Source: a virus. Taken from it: a stretch of 40,306 nucleotides of DNA. Shown one piece after another: positions 1 through 8,453 of the stretch; position 1 is the first letter of the stretch, and each line of letters opens with the position of its first letter. The translations under genes and the position numbers were made by a program. Below the pieces are notes generated by a model. That model saw only the letters and a program-made list of their open reading frames with translations, was not told the DNA's origin and did not search any database. The stretch lies in IMG/VR virus record IMGVR_UViG_3300032080_000013, positions 1 to 40,306 of that record. One strand, given 5' to 3'.

Positions 1-127
1 ACGATTGCGCCTTTTCCCTCGTTGTAAAGCGCAGAGACACCGAAATTCCACCCGTTGACCTCGCCATAGTGGCTGGACACGGACTCTGTCAGTTCGCAGA
101 GTCGCTTGTTGTCTGGATCGCCGCCAA
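1..127. repeat. Terminal direct repeat (left copy): overlap of a circular map
   Basis: These 127 bases are identical to 40180-40306. The repeat lies inside one open reading frame (the gp10-like gene) that continues in frame across the join, so the ends belong together. A length of exactly 127 is a common k-mer size for short-read assemblers, so this is more likely an assembly overlap of a circular or circularly permuted genome than a physical terminal repeat. The unit length is then 40,179 bp. Confidence 0.93.
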
Positions 128-1136
128 TCCACTTACCGTAAGCGTAGGTGAGATGTCGGCAAAGGTACTTGCCCTTGCCGACGATGCTGGTCGTGAATTC
201 AAACCATATCGGCTCGCCCAACACAGCGGAAGCCGCAGCGTCAAAGACCAACGTGCGGTCTGGCAGATGGATGATGAGGTGCTGATGCGCCTTGTCTACG
301 CGCACATCCATTTCCACGGCCGCTAGTTCCGCTTCCGTGTATTCCAAGAGAATCGTGTCGATCTCCTGAGTAGCGAGCTTCTGAGTATTTCCGTTGGCGA
401 CCAAGTAGATGCTGGGCGCCTCGTTGCGCCCTGATCCAAGGAAGGCGATGGACTCGACAAACTTTGCACAAGCGTAGGTTCCGACGGAGCCGCGCTGAAC
501 TTGCGCCCCGGGCACACGCTGGAAAGGGAACAGGGTTCCGCCGATGTTCTGAAAAACCTCGATGGTGTACCGGCCGATTGCGTAGACCTCGCCCCGTTGC
601 TTTTCAATCGACATGATCGGATCGGGGTCGGTTTCCGCGCTGCCGTACTTGAGCGGGTTGACGGCGAACGGGTCATCCAACTCAGTGACGACCAACGACG
701 TGCCGTCAGTCGTCATGAAGTACCCGTCTACCCAGATCATGTCAAGCGCATCACCCAAGTCTGCATCCACGACTTGACTGAGGGCGTCCCCGTCCCAGTA
801 GTAAAGTTTCTTGCCGGACGTAAAGGCGAGCCTGTCGAACGAGTAGTCAAACGTCACTGGCCCACCGTCTGCCACCGTGGCAAGCGTGGAGATCGTTCCA
901 TCTTCATCGACGCGCACGAGCGATGTTCCCATGACACGATGCAGCTTCCCGTTCCAGACGATGCCACCTCGATCAATTCCCGGGGCCGTGCCTCCCAACT
1001 GCACCAGACCATCCGCAGGGCGCAGGTATCCGCTGGAGATGCCTGATGCCTTGGGGACCGGGACGAGGTTGCGCGGGAGCGAAGTTCTAAGGTTCGTTCC
1101 GCTGGCGAAAGTCCCGGACAGGATAGAAACTTGCAT
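1..1136 (-). CDS. P22 gp10-like tail/DNA stabilisation protein, N-terminal part
   Basis: This is the first 378 codons of a 465-residue protein whose remainder lies at 39918-40179 on the other side of the circular join. The reading frame is continuous through the 127-bp repeat. The protein starts MQVSILSGTF one base after the stop of the preceding gene. It contains beta-rich segments such as a YYWDGD-like motif, typical of the P22 gp10 hub protein (472 residues in P22), which plugs the portal channel with gp4 and carries the tail needle. Size, position after the gp4-like gene and C-terminal signature agree. The family call is strong from context and sequence style; no alignment was run. Confidence 0.85.
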   Translation of the reverse strand, partial: MQVSILSGTFASGTNLRTSLPRNLVPVPKASGISSGYLRPADGLVQLGGTAPGIDRGGIVWNGKLHRVMGTSLVRVDEDGTISTLATVADGGPVTFDYSFDRLAFTSGKKLYYWDGDALSQVVDADLGDALDMIWVDGYFMTTDGTSLVVTELDDPFAVNPLKYGSAETDPDPIMSIEKQRGEVYAIGRYTIEVFQNIGGTLFPFQRVPGAQVQRGSVGTYACAKFVESIAFLGSGRNEAPSIYLVANGNTQKLATQEIDTILLEYTEAELAAVEMDVRVDKAHQHLIIHLPDRTLVFDAAASAVLGEPIWFEFTTSIVGKGKYLCRHLTYAYGKWIGGDPDNKRLCELTESVSSHYGEVNGWNFGVSALYNEGKGAI

Positions 1137-1137
1137 G

Positions 1138-1629
1138 TCAATACGACTGGTAGTCCGTGCCGTCGAAGATGATCCGGCGCCGGCCGTTGAGGAGCAGCGA
1201 CAGTGTAGACCCCAACGACAGGCCGGCAATGGTCAAGCCGAACAGGCCTAGCGATCCTTCCATCGCAATCTCGAACTGACAGCCGGGCCATGCCCCCACT
1301 TTGGAAGGCGTGATGGTGCGGTTTGCCGTCATCGTGCCCGTCAAGCGAAGGACCGAAGGCGAACGCAGAGGAAACAGCGTCATGTCCTGATTGGACGAGA
1401 CAGGCATGGTGTTCATCCACAGCGGGCGAACCGGCTGCCAGAAGTACGTCGATCCGTAGGCGGAGCAAAGCACCAGATCGGTCTTCTCGCCGAACAGATC
1501 GGTAAGCCGTGCGTATTGGCCGACCATGTCCGCGCTAGGCACAGGCAGGCCACCAGGCGAGCCTTGAGCGATTGCGGTGGAGTAAGTGCCCGGCATGATG
1601 GCCGAAGGCGAAAATCCCGAAATGTCCAC
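1138..1629 (-). CDS. Unknown virion-region protein, 163 aa
   Basis: The start chosen is a GTG at 1629 (VDISGFSPSAIMPG), because an AAGGAG site sits about eight bases upstream; longer frames run back into the preceding gene. The product is hydrophobic and Gly/Ser-rich in its last third (GSLGLFGLTIAGLSLGSTLSLLL, about residues 125-147). That could be a membrane-active or buried segment. It ends FDGTDYQSY, one base before the gp10-like start. It lies in the tail appendage cassette, so a structural or tail-assembly role is inferred only from position. I do not recognise the family. Confidence 0.75.
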   Translation of the reverse strand: MDISGFSPSAIMPGTYSTAIAQGSPGGLPVPSADMVGQYARLTDLFGEKTDLVLCSAYGSTYFWQPVRPLWMNTMPVSSNQDMTLFPLRSPSVLRLTGTMTANRTITPSKVGAWPGCQFEIAMEGSLGLFGLTIAGLSLGSTLSLLLNGRRRIIFDGTDYQSY

Positions 1630-1646
1630 GTTCTGCTCCTTCAGGT

Positions 1647-2279
1647 TTAGGTGCCCCAGGCCGCATAGCCCGAAGGAATGGGGAATGTGAACTGCGAGGC
1701 GAACGTCCTGAGACGCGCAGAGCCGCCGGCACTGTTCGACACGGCTGCGTAAATGTCCGCACCACCAGGGCTTGAGAAGCCTCCGGTGTCCGTGAGCGGG
1801 TTTTGCCCAGAGCCGAAAGAGCCGTTCTTGGAGAACCACACCTTACCGCTGCTTCTGTTCAGGCACACACCGATCACATCCCCGGCAACTGCAGCAGTCA
1901 ATCCCGAGTCGCCAGTACCCGAGCCGGCCGCCGTGTAGGCTGTGCCGTTGGACGCGTTCAGGCCGAGTGATCTGTCGGTGCTGCCGATCCAGTCTTCCAT
2001 TGACGCCAGTGCGTTGCAAACACCGATCAAAGACCCGGTGTTGACGGCCACCAACTGAACCTCGAAGTAGGAGTTGCCAGAGATGGCCGACTTGCTCTGC
2101 ACACTGCGAGATGCCCGGTCGGTGGCCGACGAGGTCATTCGCACGTTGTTTTCGGACAGCGTCACAAGCGTGCTGGTGTTCGCTGGGTCGAATGCGGGCA
2201 ATTGGACGATCACTGAGGAATCGCCAAGCTTCTGCGCCTTGCGTTGACGCCGGACGCCAGAGATGGAGCCCACTCGCAC
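1647..2279 (-). CDS. SPRY-like tail protein, 210 aa
   Basis: The GTG at 2279 follows a GGAG site seven bases upstream and begins one base after the stop of the preceding gene, so it is preferred over an ATG inside that gene. The middle and C-terminal parts resemble SPRY-type beta sandwiches: NSYFEVQLVAV, then GDVIGVCLNRSSGKVWFSKNGSF, which is the usual core of cell-surface SPRY domains (approximate residues 70-180). Such domains bind proteins or glycans. In a tail cassette it may help bind the receptor or decorate a fibre. The domain call is by motif only. Confidence 0.72.
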   Translation of the reverse strand: MRVGSISGVRRQRKAQKLGDSSVIVQLPAFDPANTSTLVTLSENNVRMTSSATDRASRSVQSKSAISGNSYFEVQLVAVNTGSLIGVCNALASMEDWIGSTDRSLGLNASNGTAYTAAGSGTGDSGLTAAVAGDVIGVCLNRSSGKVWFSKNGSFGSGQNPLTDTGGFSSPGGADIYAAVSNSAGGSARLRTFASQFTFPIPSGYAAWGT

Positions 2280-2280
2280 G

Positions 2281-2676
2281 TTAGGTCTCCGTGGCGGTCC
2301 AAGCCTGCCCTGTGGTCGCCCCGACGACCGAGATCGCCCGGTTCGTGGCAACTGCAAAGGCTCCGCCTGCAACGACGCGGTAAGAGCCGGCCGCGTTGGC
2401 CGCTGCCGTGCCGCCGATCTCGTTGACCCACAGGTCAGCCGTGCTGATGTTCTGCGCGGTCAGCGACGTGCGGGCTGCGTTGGCAGGCGCGAGGGTCTGA
2501 GCCGTGCCGCCCGTCGTGATCGTGCCAGAGCGGTCGGTGCCTGCGGGCAGAGCAGTCGATGCGCTGCCGCCCGTGGAACCTCCGCCGATGTAGACGACTT
2601 CGGCTTGCGTGCCGTCGCCCATGTCTTTGTAGCGGATAGAGCGATTGCCGCCTGCGGATTGTGTGATGTCGGGCAT
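2281..2676 (-). CDS. Small Ala/Gly/Thr-rich virion protein, 131 aa
   Basis: The protein starts MPDITQSAGGNRSIRYKDMGDG, with an AAGGAA site upstream. It is rich in Ala, Gly and Thr, with no Cys and few charges after residue 25, as in capsid or tail decoration proteins. The segment TSLTAQNISTADLWVNEIGGTAAANAAGSYRVVAGGAF (about residues 70-107) resembles a beta-sandwich found in many small phage structural proteins. It sits between a tailspike and the SPRY protein and ends two bases before the latter. A structural role is inferred from context and composition. Confidence 0.72.
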   Translation of the reverse strand: MPDITQSAGGNRSIRYKDMGDGTQAEVVYIGGGSTGGSASTALPAGTDRSGTITTGGTAQTLAPANAARTSLTAQNISTADLWVNEIGGTAAANAAGSYRVVAGGAFAVATNRAISVVGATTGQAWTATET

Positions 2677-2697
2677 GGTGTTCCTTGGTTTAAATCT

Positions 2698-4287
2698 CTA
2701 GGCGCAAATGTAGCTATGCGTGAAACGCAAGTTGTCTCCAGCCACCCAAGCGCGAGAATTTGCTGATAGGTTTGCTAAAGCGCCAGCGGCATTCACATAG
2801 TAAAGCTCAACCTTCTGGCCTCCGGGGGATGTGCGGGCACTTAGCTGGAAATTTGTCCCGGCTCCGCATTGTGTGAACCCGCCGCCGCTCGCTTGGACCA
2901 TAGCAGCGGCGTCGAGCTTTGGTTCAGAAAACGCCCAAACGCCGGCGCCTACGCTGGTTGTGGACCCAATTGTTAAGTCAACAGTGATCGTAATGCGGTT
3001 CCCGGTGCGGTCGAAGAATCCTTTGAGGGTGCCGTTACCCAAGGAGGGCGCTGTGGTTGAGGCCGTCCACGCAGGCGCATAGGCACGACTCTTGATTTCG
3101 ACTTGGCTGCCTGTGCTGTTGTCGGTGATGTCGAAGCTGGGAACTTCGCAATCAAACTTGTGGTTTACTCCCTCAATAATGACAGGGCTGGCGAATACGC
3201 AAGTGCTCAGTTTATTTGATCCGCCTTTTATTGTTACTGTGCCGCCTGCGGCTCCAATACGAACACTGGTCATCAAGACCTTGGCGCCCGAACTGCCGAA
3301 GATGAGGCCGTTGGTATAGCCTCCGGTCACGTAAAAATCATTGCATCCGCCGAAGTCGTACAGAGTGCAGCCACCAGACTCAGCACCAATGAAGTGCCGG
3401 CTGGTCGCCCCAGTATCCGCGCCAGTCACCGCAATAGCAGCCCGTGCGCCGGGCGCGGCCAGCGTGTAGTAAGTTGATGCTGTGGAAACGAAGCCGGTTC
3501 CGCCGTTGGCCTTGAAGTCTAAGCACAAGCCGGTTGCGCCATTGGCATTTTTGATCTCTATCCCGTCATCGCGGGCGCCGAAAGATCCTGCATTGAAAAC
3601 GCAACCAGTACCCGTGTAAATAGTGCCGTTCAAGTCGATTGTCAATCCGCGCAACTCGGATTGAGCCAGCCTGTTAAAAACCACGCCATCCCCGATGACC
3701 TTGATGATCGTCTTGCCCCGTCCTGCCCCCTGCAACACGATGCTTAGGTTTTGCCCGTTGACAAGAGGTTTATAAGGAATCACGCCAGGAGGCAAATAAA
3801 GAGTATCACCGCCGCTGGCAACGCATAGCGCGATAGCTTTAGAGAGTGCATCGGCTTGATCGGACACTGATGTGCCAGCACGCAAAGATTCATGCTCGGT
3901 AACCGGGATGCGATCAAGCAGAGATTTGCGCTCGGCCATTTTTTGGTTGGAAGGTCGCGCGTAGGTTGCATCATCATCAAGTCCAAATCCTACGCCGCCG
4001 CTTCCACCGACTGCCGCCAAGTCCGCCTTCTTCACCGCCCCCGCAACAGCATCAGTAGCGGAATCGGCGGCCTCCTGCGCATCCGTGGCCGCAACCTGAG
4101 CCAGTGCCGCCGCAGCCACAGCCGCCTCAACCGGCTCTGCCAATGCTGCTTGAACGATCCCATCCACGGTATCGGTGAACTGCGAAACACTCACCCGCCG
4201 CGAGTCCCGGTTGCGACGGGACCAGACCGTGATGAGGTCTCCCGGCTCCAGTTCGTCCGTACCGCTCAAGTTGTCTGGGGTTGCCAT
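2698..4287 (-). CDS. Beta-helix tailspike/tail fibre protein, 529 aa
   Basis: Residues 1-50 form a short anchor module (GDLITVWSRRNRDSRRVSVSQF) related to the start of the 196-residue protein encoded at 7861-8451. An Ala-rich helical stretch follows (about 45-90). Then comes a pectate-lyase-type entry (ALSKAIALCVASGGDTLYLPPG, about 145-170) and a Gly/Thr-rich repeating region typical of a right-handed beta-helix. The C-terminal 110 residues (NGTLKGFFDRTGNRITITVDLTIG...) look like a trimerisation or receptor-binding beta domain. It is the second beta-helix spike here and lacks the P22-type head-binding domain. Substrate unknown; polysaccharide binding or cleavage is inferred from the fold. Confidence 0.82.
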   Translation of the reverse strand: MATPDNLSGTDELEPGDLITVWSRRNRDSRRVSVSQFTDTVDGIVQAALAEPVEAAVAAAALAQVAATDAQEAADSATDAVAGAVKKADLAAVGGSGGVGFGLDDDATYARPSNQKMAERKSLLDRIPVTEHESLRAGTSVSDQADALSKAIALCVASGGDTLYLPPGVIPYKPLVNGQNLSIVLQGAGRGKTIIKVIGDGVVFNRLAQSELRGLTIDLNGTIYTGTGCVFNAGSFGARDDGIEIKNANGATGLCLDFKANGGTGFVSTASTYYTLAAPGARAAIAVTGADTGATSRHFIGAESGGCTLYDFGGCNDFYVTGGYTNGLIFGSSGAKVLMTSVRIGAAGGTVTIKGGSNKLSTCVFASPVIIEGVNHKFDCEVPSFDITDNSTGSQVEIKSRAYAPAWTASTTAPSLGNGTLKGFFDRTGNRITITVDLTIGSTTSVGAGVWAFSEPKLDAAAMVQASGGGFTQCGAGTNFQLSARTSPGGQKVELYYVNAAGALANLSANSRAWVAGDNLRFTHSYICA

Positions 4288-4295
4288 TGATCGCC

Positions 4296-5231
4296 TTAGG
4301 ACGGGTTGGTGAAGCGGGCAGTTGGCACCGTGTAGTTTGCGCCGCTGTAGATCGCTGCATTGGACACGCGAAGTTCAGACAAGCGAGCATTGAACATGCC
4401 CGAGGCGCCGTCGTAGGTACGGTCGAAACTGCCAAACGCATCCACATAGCCCGACAGGCCACCCGTGAGCGGGGTAGTAGCGAGACCAACCCGTGCGCCG
4501 TTCATGTAGAGGGCAAGCACGTTGCTGGCTCGCTGCAGGGCGAAATGATAGGCGCCCGACTGTCCGCCGACGATGATGGGTTGCACGGCTGCGGTCTGGA
4601 AGGCGATGAAATCCTGTGTACCGTTCTTGGCATAGAGTACGAACGACATGGTCGTGGGGCTCTCTCGGCGGCACTCCACACGGATGCGCATGGTCCCACC
4701 TTGGGACCCATCGGTCGAGTATTGGCACACATCGCGGTAGTCATCGTTTGCGATGAACGCGCCTTCGATGGTGAAGTCACCATTGAAAGCAATCGGGGTG
4801 TTCGAGGTGATGGCGCAGCACGCACCGACCGACGATTGAGCAAATGCACCTTGGCCGAAGGGAGCGCCAGGCTGGGAGTCGCAGCCAGGGACGCGGTTGT
4901 CGCCCCAGTTGTTGAAGGTCGGGCCGCCGGGAACCGAGTTCACCCACACCGCAGGACGGGTGCCGCTTGCCACCTCGCTCAGGTGCAGCAGGGCAATCGT
5001 GGACGTGGTAGGAGGGGTAGAGGTGGCCGTGCCCGTCACGAGGGCCGCAGCAGCCTCTGCGCGTACCGTAAGCGCCAGATGTGCGGCGCGCTGTTCAGCA
5101 GCAGCAGCAGCCAGCGGGGCAAGGCGGGCATATTGACCCCGCGCGGCTTGATAGGCCGCCTCAGAATCCACGTTCAGATTCGTGACAGCGGTATTGAGGG
5201 TGATCAGGTCTGCGTCTGCGATGGTTGCCAT
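4296..5231 (-). CDS. LamG/concanavalin-like tail fibre protein, 311 aa
   Basis: Residues 1-65 are Ala-rich and predicted helical, as in fibre shafts. From about residue 75 on it looks like a LamG/concanavalin A-type jelly roll: FTIEGAFIANDDY, then TMRIRVECRRE, YHFALQRASNVLALYMNGARVG and the closing strand RLSELRVSNAAIYSGANYTVP. The pattern YHFALQR...LYMNG is characteristic of Laminin_G_3 domains, which bind glycans. It lies between the SGNH protein and the beta-helix spike. A receptor-binding role is inferred. Confidence 0.78.
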   Translation of the reverse strand: MATIADADLITLNTAVTNLNVDSEAAYQAARGQYARLAPLAAAAAEQRAAHLALTVRAEAAAALVTGTATSTPPTTSTIALLHLSEVASGTRPAVWVNSVPGGPTFNNWGDNRVPGCDSQPGAPFGQGAFAQSSVGACCAITSNTPIAFNGDFTIEGAFIANDDYRDVCQYSTDGSQGGTMRIRVECRRESPTTMSFVLYAKNGTQDFIAFQTAAVQPIIVGGQSGAYHFALQRASNVLALYMNGARVGLATTPLTGGLSGYVDAFGSFDRTYDGASGMFNARLSELRVSNAAIYSGANYTVPTARFTNPS

Positions 5232-5239
5232 GATTTGCC

Positions 5240-7861
5240 TTAGGAAATGTTAGCCGTGCCGACCCACCACGGGAAGCCGGGGACCGGGAAGGAGCCGCTG
5301 TACTCGAACTGGTCATTGCCACTGGTACCCATGCCGAACTGCGGTTTGCCGGGGTACGTTTCCATGCGGATCGGGCCGTAGCGGAAGTTGTGGACGCACC
5401 GGCCGACACCGTCAGCAATGGAGCAGGTGTACTGCACCGTGCCGTGGTTGTCGTGGTCTTCCACTCGGACGAGATCCTTGACGCGAGAGTCTTGAAAAGT
5501 CCTGCGAATCACGCCCGTGGTGCCGTTGTTCGTGAAGTCCACGAAGACCGCCGCTTTGATGGAGCGGACACCAACCACAACCGACGAAGTGACGTCGTCA
5601 GGGACAACTGCTGTGAACCGGGGCTGTGCCTTTTCCTTGATCGGGGCAATCGAGGTCGGGTTGGTGCCGCCCAAGCTGATGGCGTTGATCTGGACGATCT
5701 GATCTGGGCTGCCCCCTTGCGGGTAACCGCCGAGGTCGTAGGTGCGCAGCATGCCGTCTTCCGTGGCGATCCATGCACGCTTAGGGGTGTTGCCCAGCGT
5801 GTACGGATAGACCAGTGTGGCAGTTGGCTTGCTAGGAAGATCGATCGTCTTGATGACGACGGGCTTCTGCTGCGGCGCTTCGTCCAGCGTGTACGGCCAT
5901 TGACCAGCGTTGTCGCCGATGTTGGTCGTCTTCATGTAGTTCTCGCGTGACCCGAAATACATGCTGTTCATGTACGTGAACAAGGGCTTGAGGTCGAGGA
6001 AGATCGCCTTGGATTCGGTCTTGGAGATGACGACGGCGATGCCTTGGCGCGCGTAGCGGTCGCCGTAGTCGCCCACCGCCCAACGCTGGCGCTGGTCCTC
6101 GTAGTCGGTCCAATTTCCGGTGTTGCCGGTGGTCTCGTTGTAACCCGAGCCGTTGAGGTAGCGAAAGCGATGGTGGCCCGTGGTCGCCGTGATTTCAGTG
6201 GGCGCCATCATGCCGGGCAAGGGGATGTACCCGAGCACCTTCATATAGGCGAAGTTACCCAAATTGTGCATCCCCGGGTGCGCCGTGCGCCACTCACCCC
6301 ACCAGCCCTCAAAGTCCTTGCCCCGCGCCCGGTCCGGGTCTTGGTTGGCAATCGTTGCGCCTTCACCAAGGCCCGTGAGAGACACCACAGCGACTTCGCC
6401 GCGCAGGTTGATCGTGTCCCACACCGTCACCAGCAGGAACTCGTTGGACGAGGTCACAGCCGCCCCGGTGGGCTTCTTGCCTGCACCCAAATAGGTGAAG
6501 GTCTTGTTGGTCATCGTGTTGGCACCGACCGTGCAGATGAAGCCGTCATCAAAGATGCAGATCGTTTCTACCGCCCAACCCGGGCGACCGAAGGCGTGAG
6601 CCATCGCCACGGGGTTCTTGACCCGCTTGCCGCGATCCTTCCAATACTTCGGTTCCGTGCCGTCAAGGCCCGAGCCGTAGCGAACCCAGCTCAGTTCAGG
6701 CAGCAGCGAGACGACATAGTGGCCGTTGGAGGTGGCCTGAATGTCCGAGACACCGATGCGCGCGTTCGGATCATCCGGGGCATAGGCGATGTGCAGGACG
6801 TTGGACGCGAAGTCGCCCGAGTCCTCGTTGTATGTGCCGAGTTGGTAGTTGCGCACGTCGCCGACCGGCATGCGCTTGTCCGGCGGCTTGTACCAAGTGG
6901 GCAGATTGTTGATCGCTGCCGAGGGGCTGCCGTAGCGGTAGGCGATGCCAGCCGTGGACGACAGGTCAATGGAGCGGTACTTGGCCGCGTCGATCACACC
7001 GTTCGTCGTGATGGAATCGGTGACGCCTGGCACCACGGCGTTGTCTGCGGCTGCGAACGAGTCGCGGGCCTTGGCAGCCATCTTCAGGGCACCCGAGTCC
7101 TTCGGATGGATACCGTCGTAGGTGTCATCCAACGTGATCGCGGCTTCCATGTCGATCAGGCCATCGGCGAAATTCTTGTAGTTGGCCCGAATCCAAGTGT
7201 TGTATTCGATGCGGCGACTCTCGCGGCTCTGATCCCAGCTTGGCGAGAGGGCGCGCAACGTGATCGTCGAGACCCAGACTTTGTAGCCAGTCGCCCGCCC
7301 CTTGCCGGCGAGAGACTGGATGTAGTTCTTCATCGAAGCCACATCGCGGTTGTCTAGCGCCAGGTCATTCGTGCCTGCGCTGCCAACCACCATCGTGTCC
7401 ATCGTGCTGGCGTTGAACTTCGTTCCGGCGTGGTCGTTGCCGCCGTAGTTGTCGTTCATCTGGTTGAGCGTCGTGCCCGACACTGCCAGATTGAGGACGC
7501 GAACGCCCGTCAGGGTGCCGTACTGCGCCGGCCACGGCGTCGGATTGTTGCCCGTGCCCGAGGTGATGCTGTCGCCCTCAAAGACAACACCCTTGGGGAT
7601 GAATCCAGTTTGAGGCGTCGGCGTCGGCGTCGTGCCCGTGCCCGGGTTGGTCGTAGGAGGAACCACGGTGCCGACTGCGTCCTCGCAGATCTTCACCGCT
7701 GCGGTCGTGCGCTTGATCAGATCAGCGATGGCGCCGACGTCTTCCTTGATCTTGGCTTCCCGGCCTTGCACGTCGGAGAGCAGTTGCTTGAAAGACAAGG
7801 AGCGGTCGGTCAAGACCTTGTTGAAGGCGGCATTGACGACAGGAACGATAGGATCAGCCAT
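5240..7861 (-). CDS. Tail protein with SGNH/GDSL esterase domain, 873 aa
   Basis: A helical N-terminus (1-65) and a Pro/Thr/Gly linker (67-85) lead to an SGNH hydrolase domain (about 88-275). All blocks are visible: GDSIT with Ser98, Gly129 in NLAVSGTTL, GTND with Asn165, and DGIH with Asp249 and His252. The enzyme probably removes acyl groups from surface polysaccharide. The remaining 600 residues contain repeated WxxxYG and DDGxxxT patterns, compatible with a beta-propeller or other binding module. The start ATG shares a base with the preceding stop (TAATG). An active esterase is inferred from complete catalytic motifs. Confidence 0.85.
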   Translation of the reverse strand: MADPIVPVVNAAFNKVLTDRSLSFKQLLSDVQGREAKIKEDVGAIADLIKRTTAAVKICEDAVGTVVPPTTNPGTGTTPTPTPQTGFIPKGVVFEGDSITSGTGNNPTPWPAQYGTLTGVRVLNLAVSGTTLNQMNDNYGGNDHAGTKFNASTMDTMVVGSAGTNDLALDNRDVASMKNYIQSLAGKGRATGYKVWVSTITLRALSPSWDQSRESRRIEYNTWIRANYKNFADGLIDMEAAITLDDTYDGIHPKDSGALKMAAKARDSFAAADNAVVPGVTDSITTNGVIDAAKYRSIDLSSTAGIAYRYGSPSAAINNLPTWYKPPDKRMPVGDVRNYQLGTYNEDSGDFASNVLHIAYAPDDPNARIGVSDIQATSNGHYVVSLLPELSWVRYGSGLDGTEPKYWKDRGKRVKNPVAMAHAFGRPGWAVETICIFDDGFICTVGANTMTNKTFTYLGAGKKPTGAAVTSSNEFLLVTVWDTINLRGEVAVVSLTGLGEGATIANQDPDRARGKDFEGWWGEWRTAHPGMHNLGNFAYMKVLGYIPLPGMMAPTEITATTGHHRFRYLNGSGYNETTGNTGNWTDYEDQRQRWAVGDYGDRYARQGIAVVISKTESKAIFLDLKPLFTYMNSMYFGSRENYMKTTNIGDNAGQWPYTLDEAPQQKPVVIKTIDLPSKPTATLVYPYTLGNTPKRAWIATEDGMLRTYDLGGYPQGGSPDQIVQINAISLGGTNPTSIAPIKEKAQPRFTAVVPDDVTSSVVVGVRSIKAAVFVDFTNNGTTGVIRRTFQDSRVKDLVRVEDHDNHGTVQYTCSIADGVGRCVHNFRYGPIRMETYPGKPQFGMGTSGNDQFEYSGSFPVPGFPWWVGTANIS

Positions 7862-8451
7862 TATTCAGCCCCGAGAGAGATGGTGCGCAGACGCATGGCG
7901 CCCGACACTTGGTTAGAGATGGCAATGGCCTGCGTGACGAGCGGATCAACGGTTGAGGTGACCCCGGGGATGAATGCCCAAACGGCCGTCCCATCAGCCA
8001 ATGCGACAGGCACCTGGCCGGGCAAACGCTCGCCCAGTGGGAGTAAGCGCGTGGTGATGCCAAGGTTTAGGGCGGCGCGTGCCTTCTGTGCATCTGTGAG
8101 GGTCTGTGCCCCATCAAACCTCAGTCGGAGATTGAGCCCTTGCAGAAGATCGGCAATAGCAGCCGATGCACCAGAGTCAACCCCAGAGATCTCAGTGCGC
8201 AGGCTCTGCTCCAGAGACTCCAGAAACTGCTTAAGCGCCAGGCTGTCCGTAGGATTGCCTAGCAGCGACGCCCAAGTAGATGCGCCCCCACCTCCGCCTC
8301 CTCCGCCGCCAGAGGAAATCACCTTCTCTACGAACTCGCTGATCGCCCCGACAGAGGCGCGGCGTGTGCCGCCATTGCGACCCGAAAGGATGATGACTTG
8401 ATCGTCTTCAGTGACTTTGGCTTGGCTGGTGAGATAGTTGCCGATTGTCAT
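7861..8451 (-). CDS. Tail appendage adaptor-like protein, 196 aa
   Basis: The N-terminus (VTEDDQVIILSGRNGGTRRASV, about residues 13-34) matches the anchor module at the start of the 529-residue spike, suggesting both dock on the same tail component. A run of nine glycines (49-57) forms a flexible hinge. A helical segment follows (NPTDSLALKQFLESLEQSLRTEI), then a fibre-like element LTDAQKARAALNLGITT. It lies between the gp4-like gene and the esterase gene and is coupled to the latter by TAATG. Function as a connector for the esterase subunit is inference. Confidence 0.72.
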   Translation of the reverse strand: MTIGNYLTSQAKVTEDDQVIILSGRNGGTRRASVGAISEFVEKVISSGGGGGGGGGASTWASLLGNPTDSLALKQFLESLEQSLRTEISGVDSGASAAIADLLQGLNLRLRFDGAQTLTDAQKARAALNLGITTRLLPLGERLPGQVPVALADGTAVWAFIPGVTSTVDPLVTQAIAISNQVSGAMRLRTISLGAE

Positions 8452-8453
8452 GG

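Noticed and set aside
1-127. Short physical terminal repeat as in T7-like phages
   Set aside because: Gene content and order are P22-like with headful-type terminase, the length equals a common assembler k-mer, and the repeat lies inside a gene.
8285-8310. Poly-glycine coding tract as a tandem-repeat (VNTR) phase-variation site
   Set aside because: Codons are mixed GGA/GGC/GGT, so the DNA is not a pure tandem repeat likely to slip.
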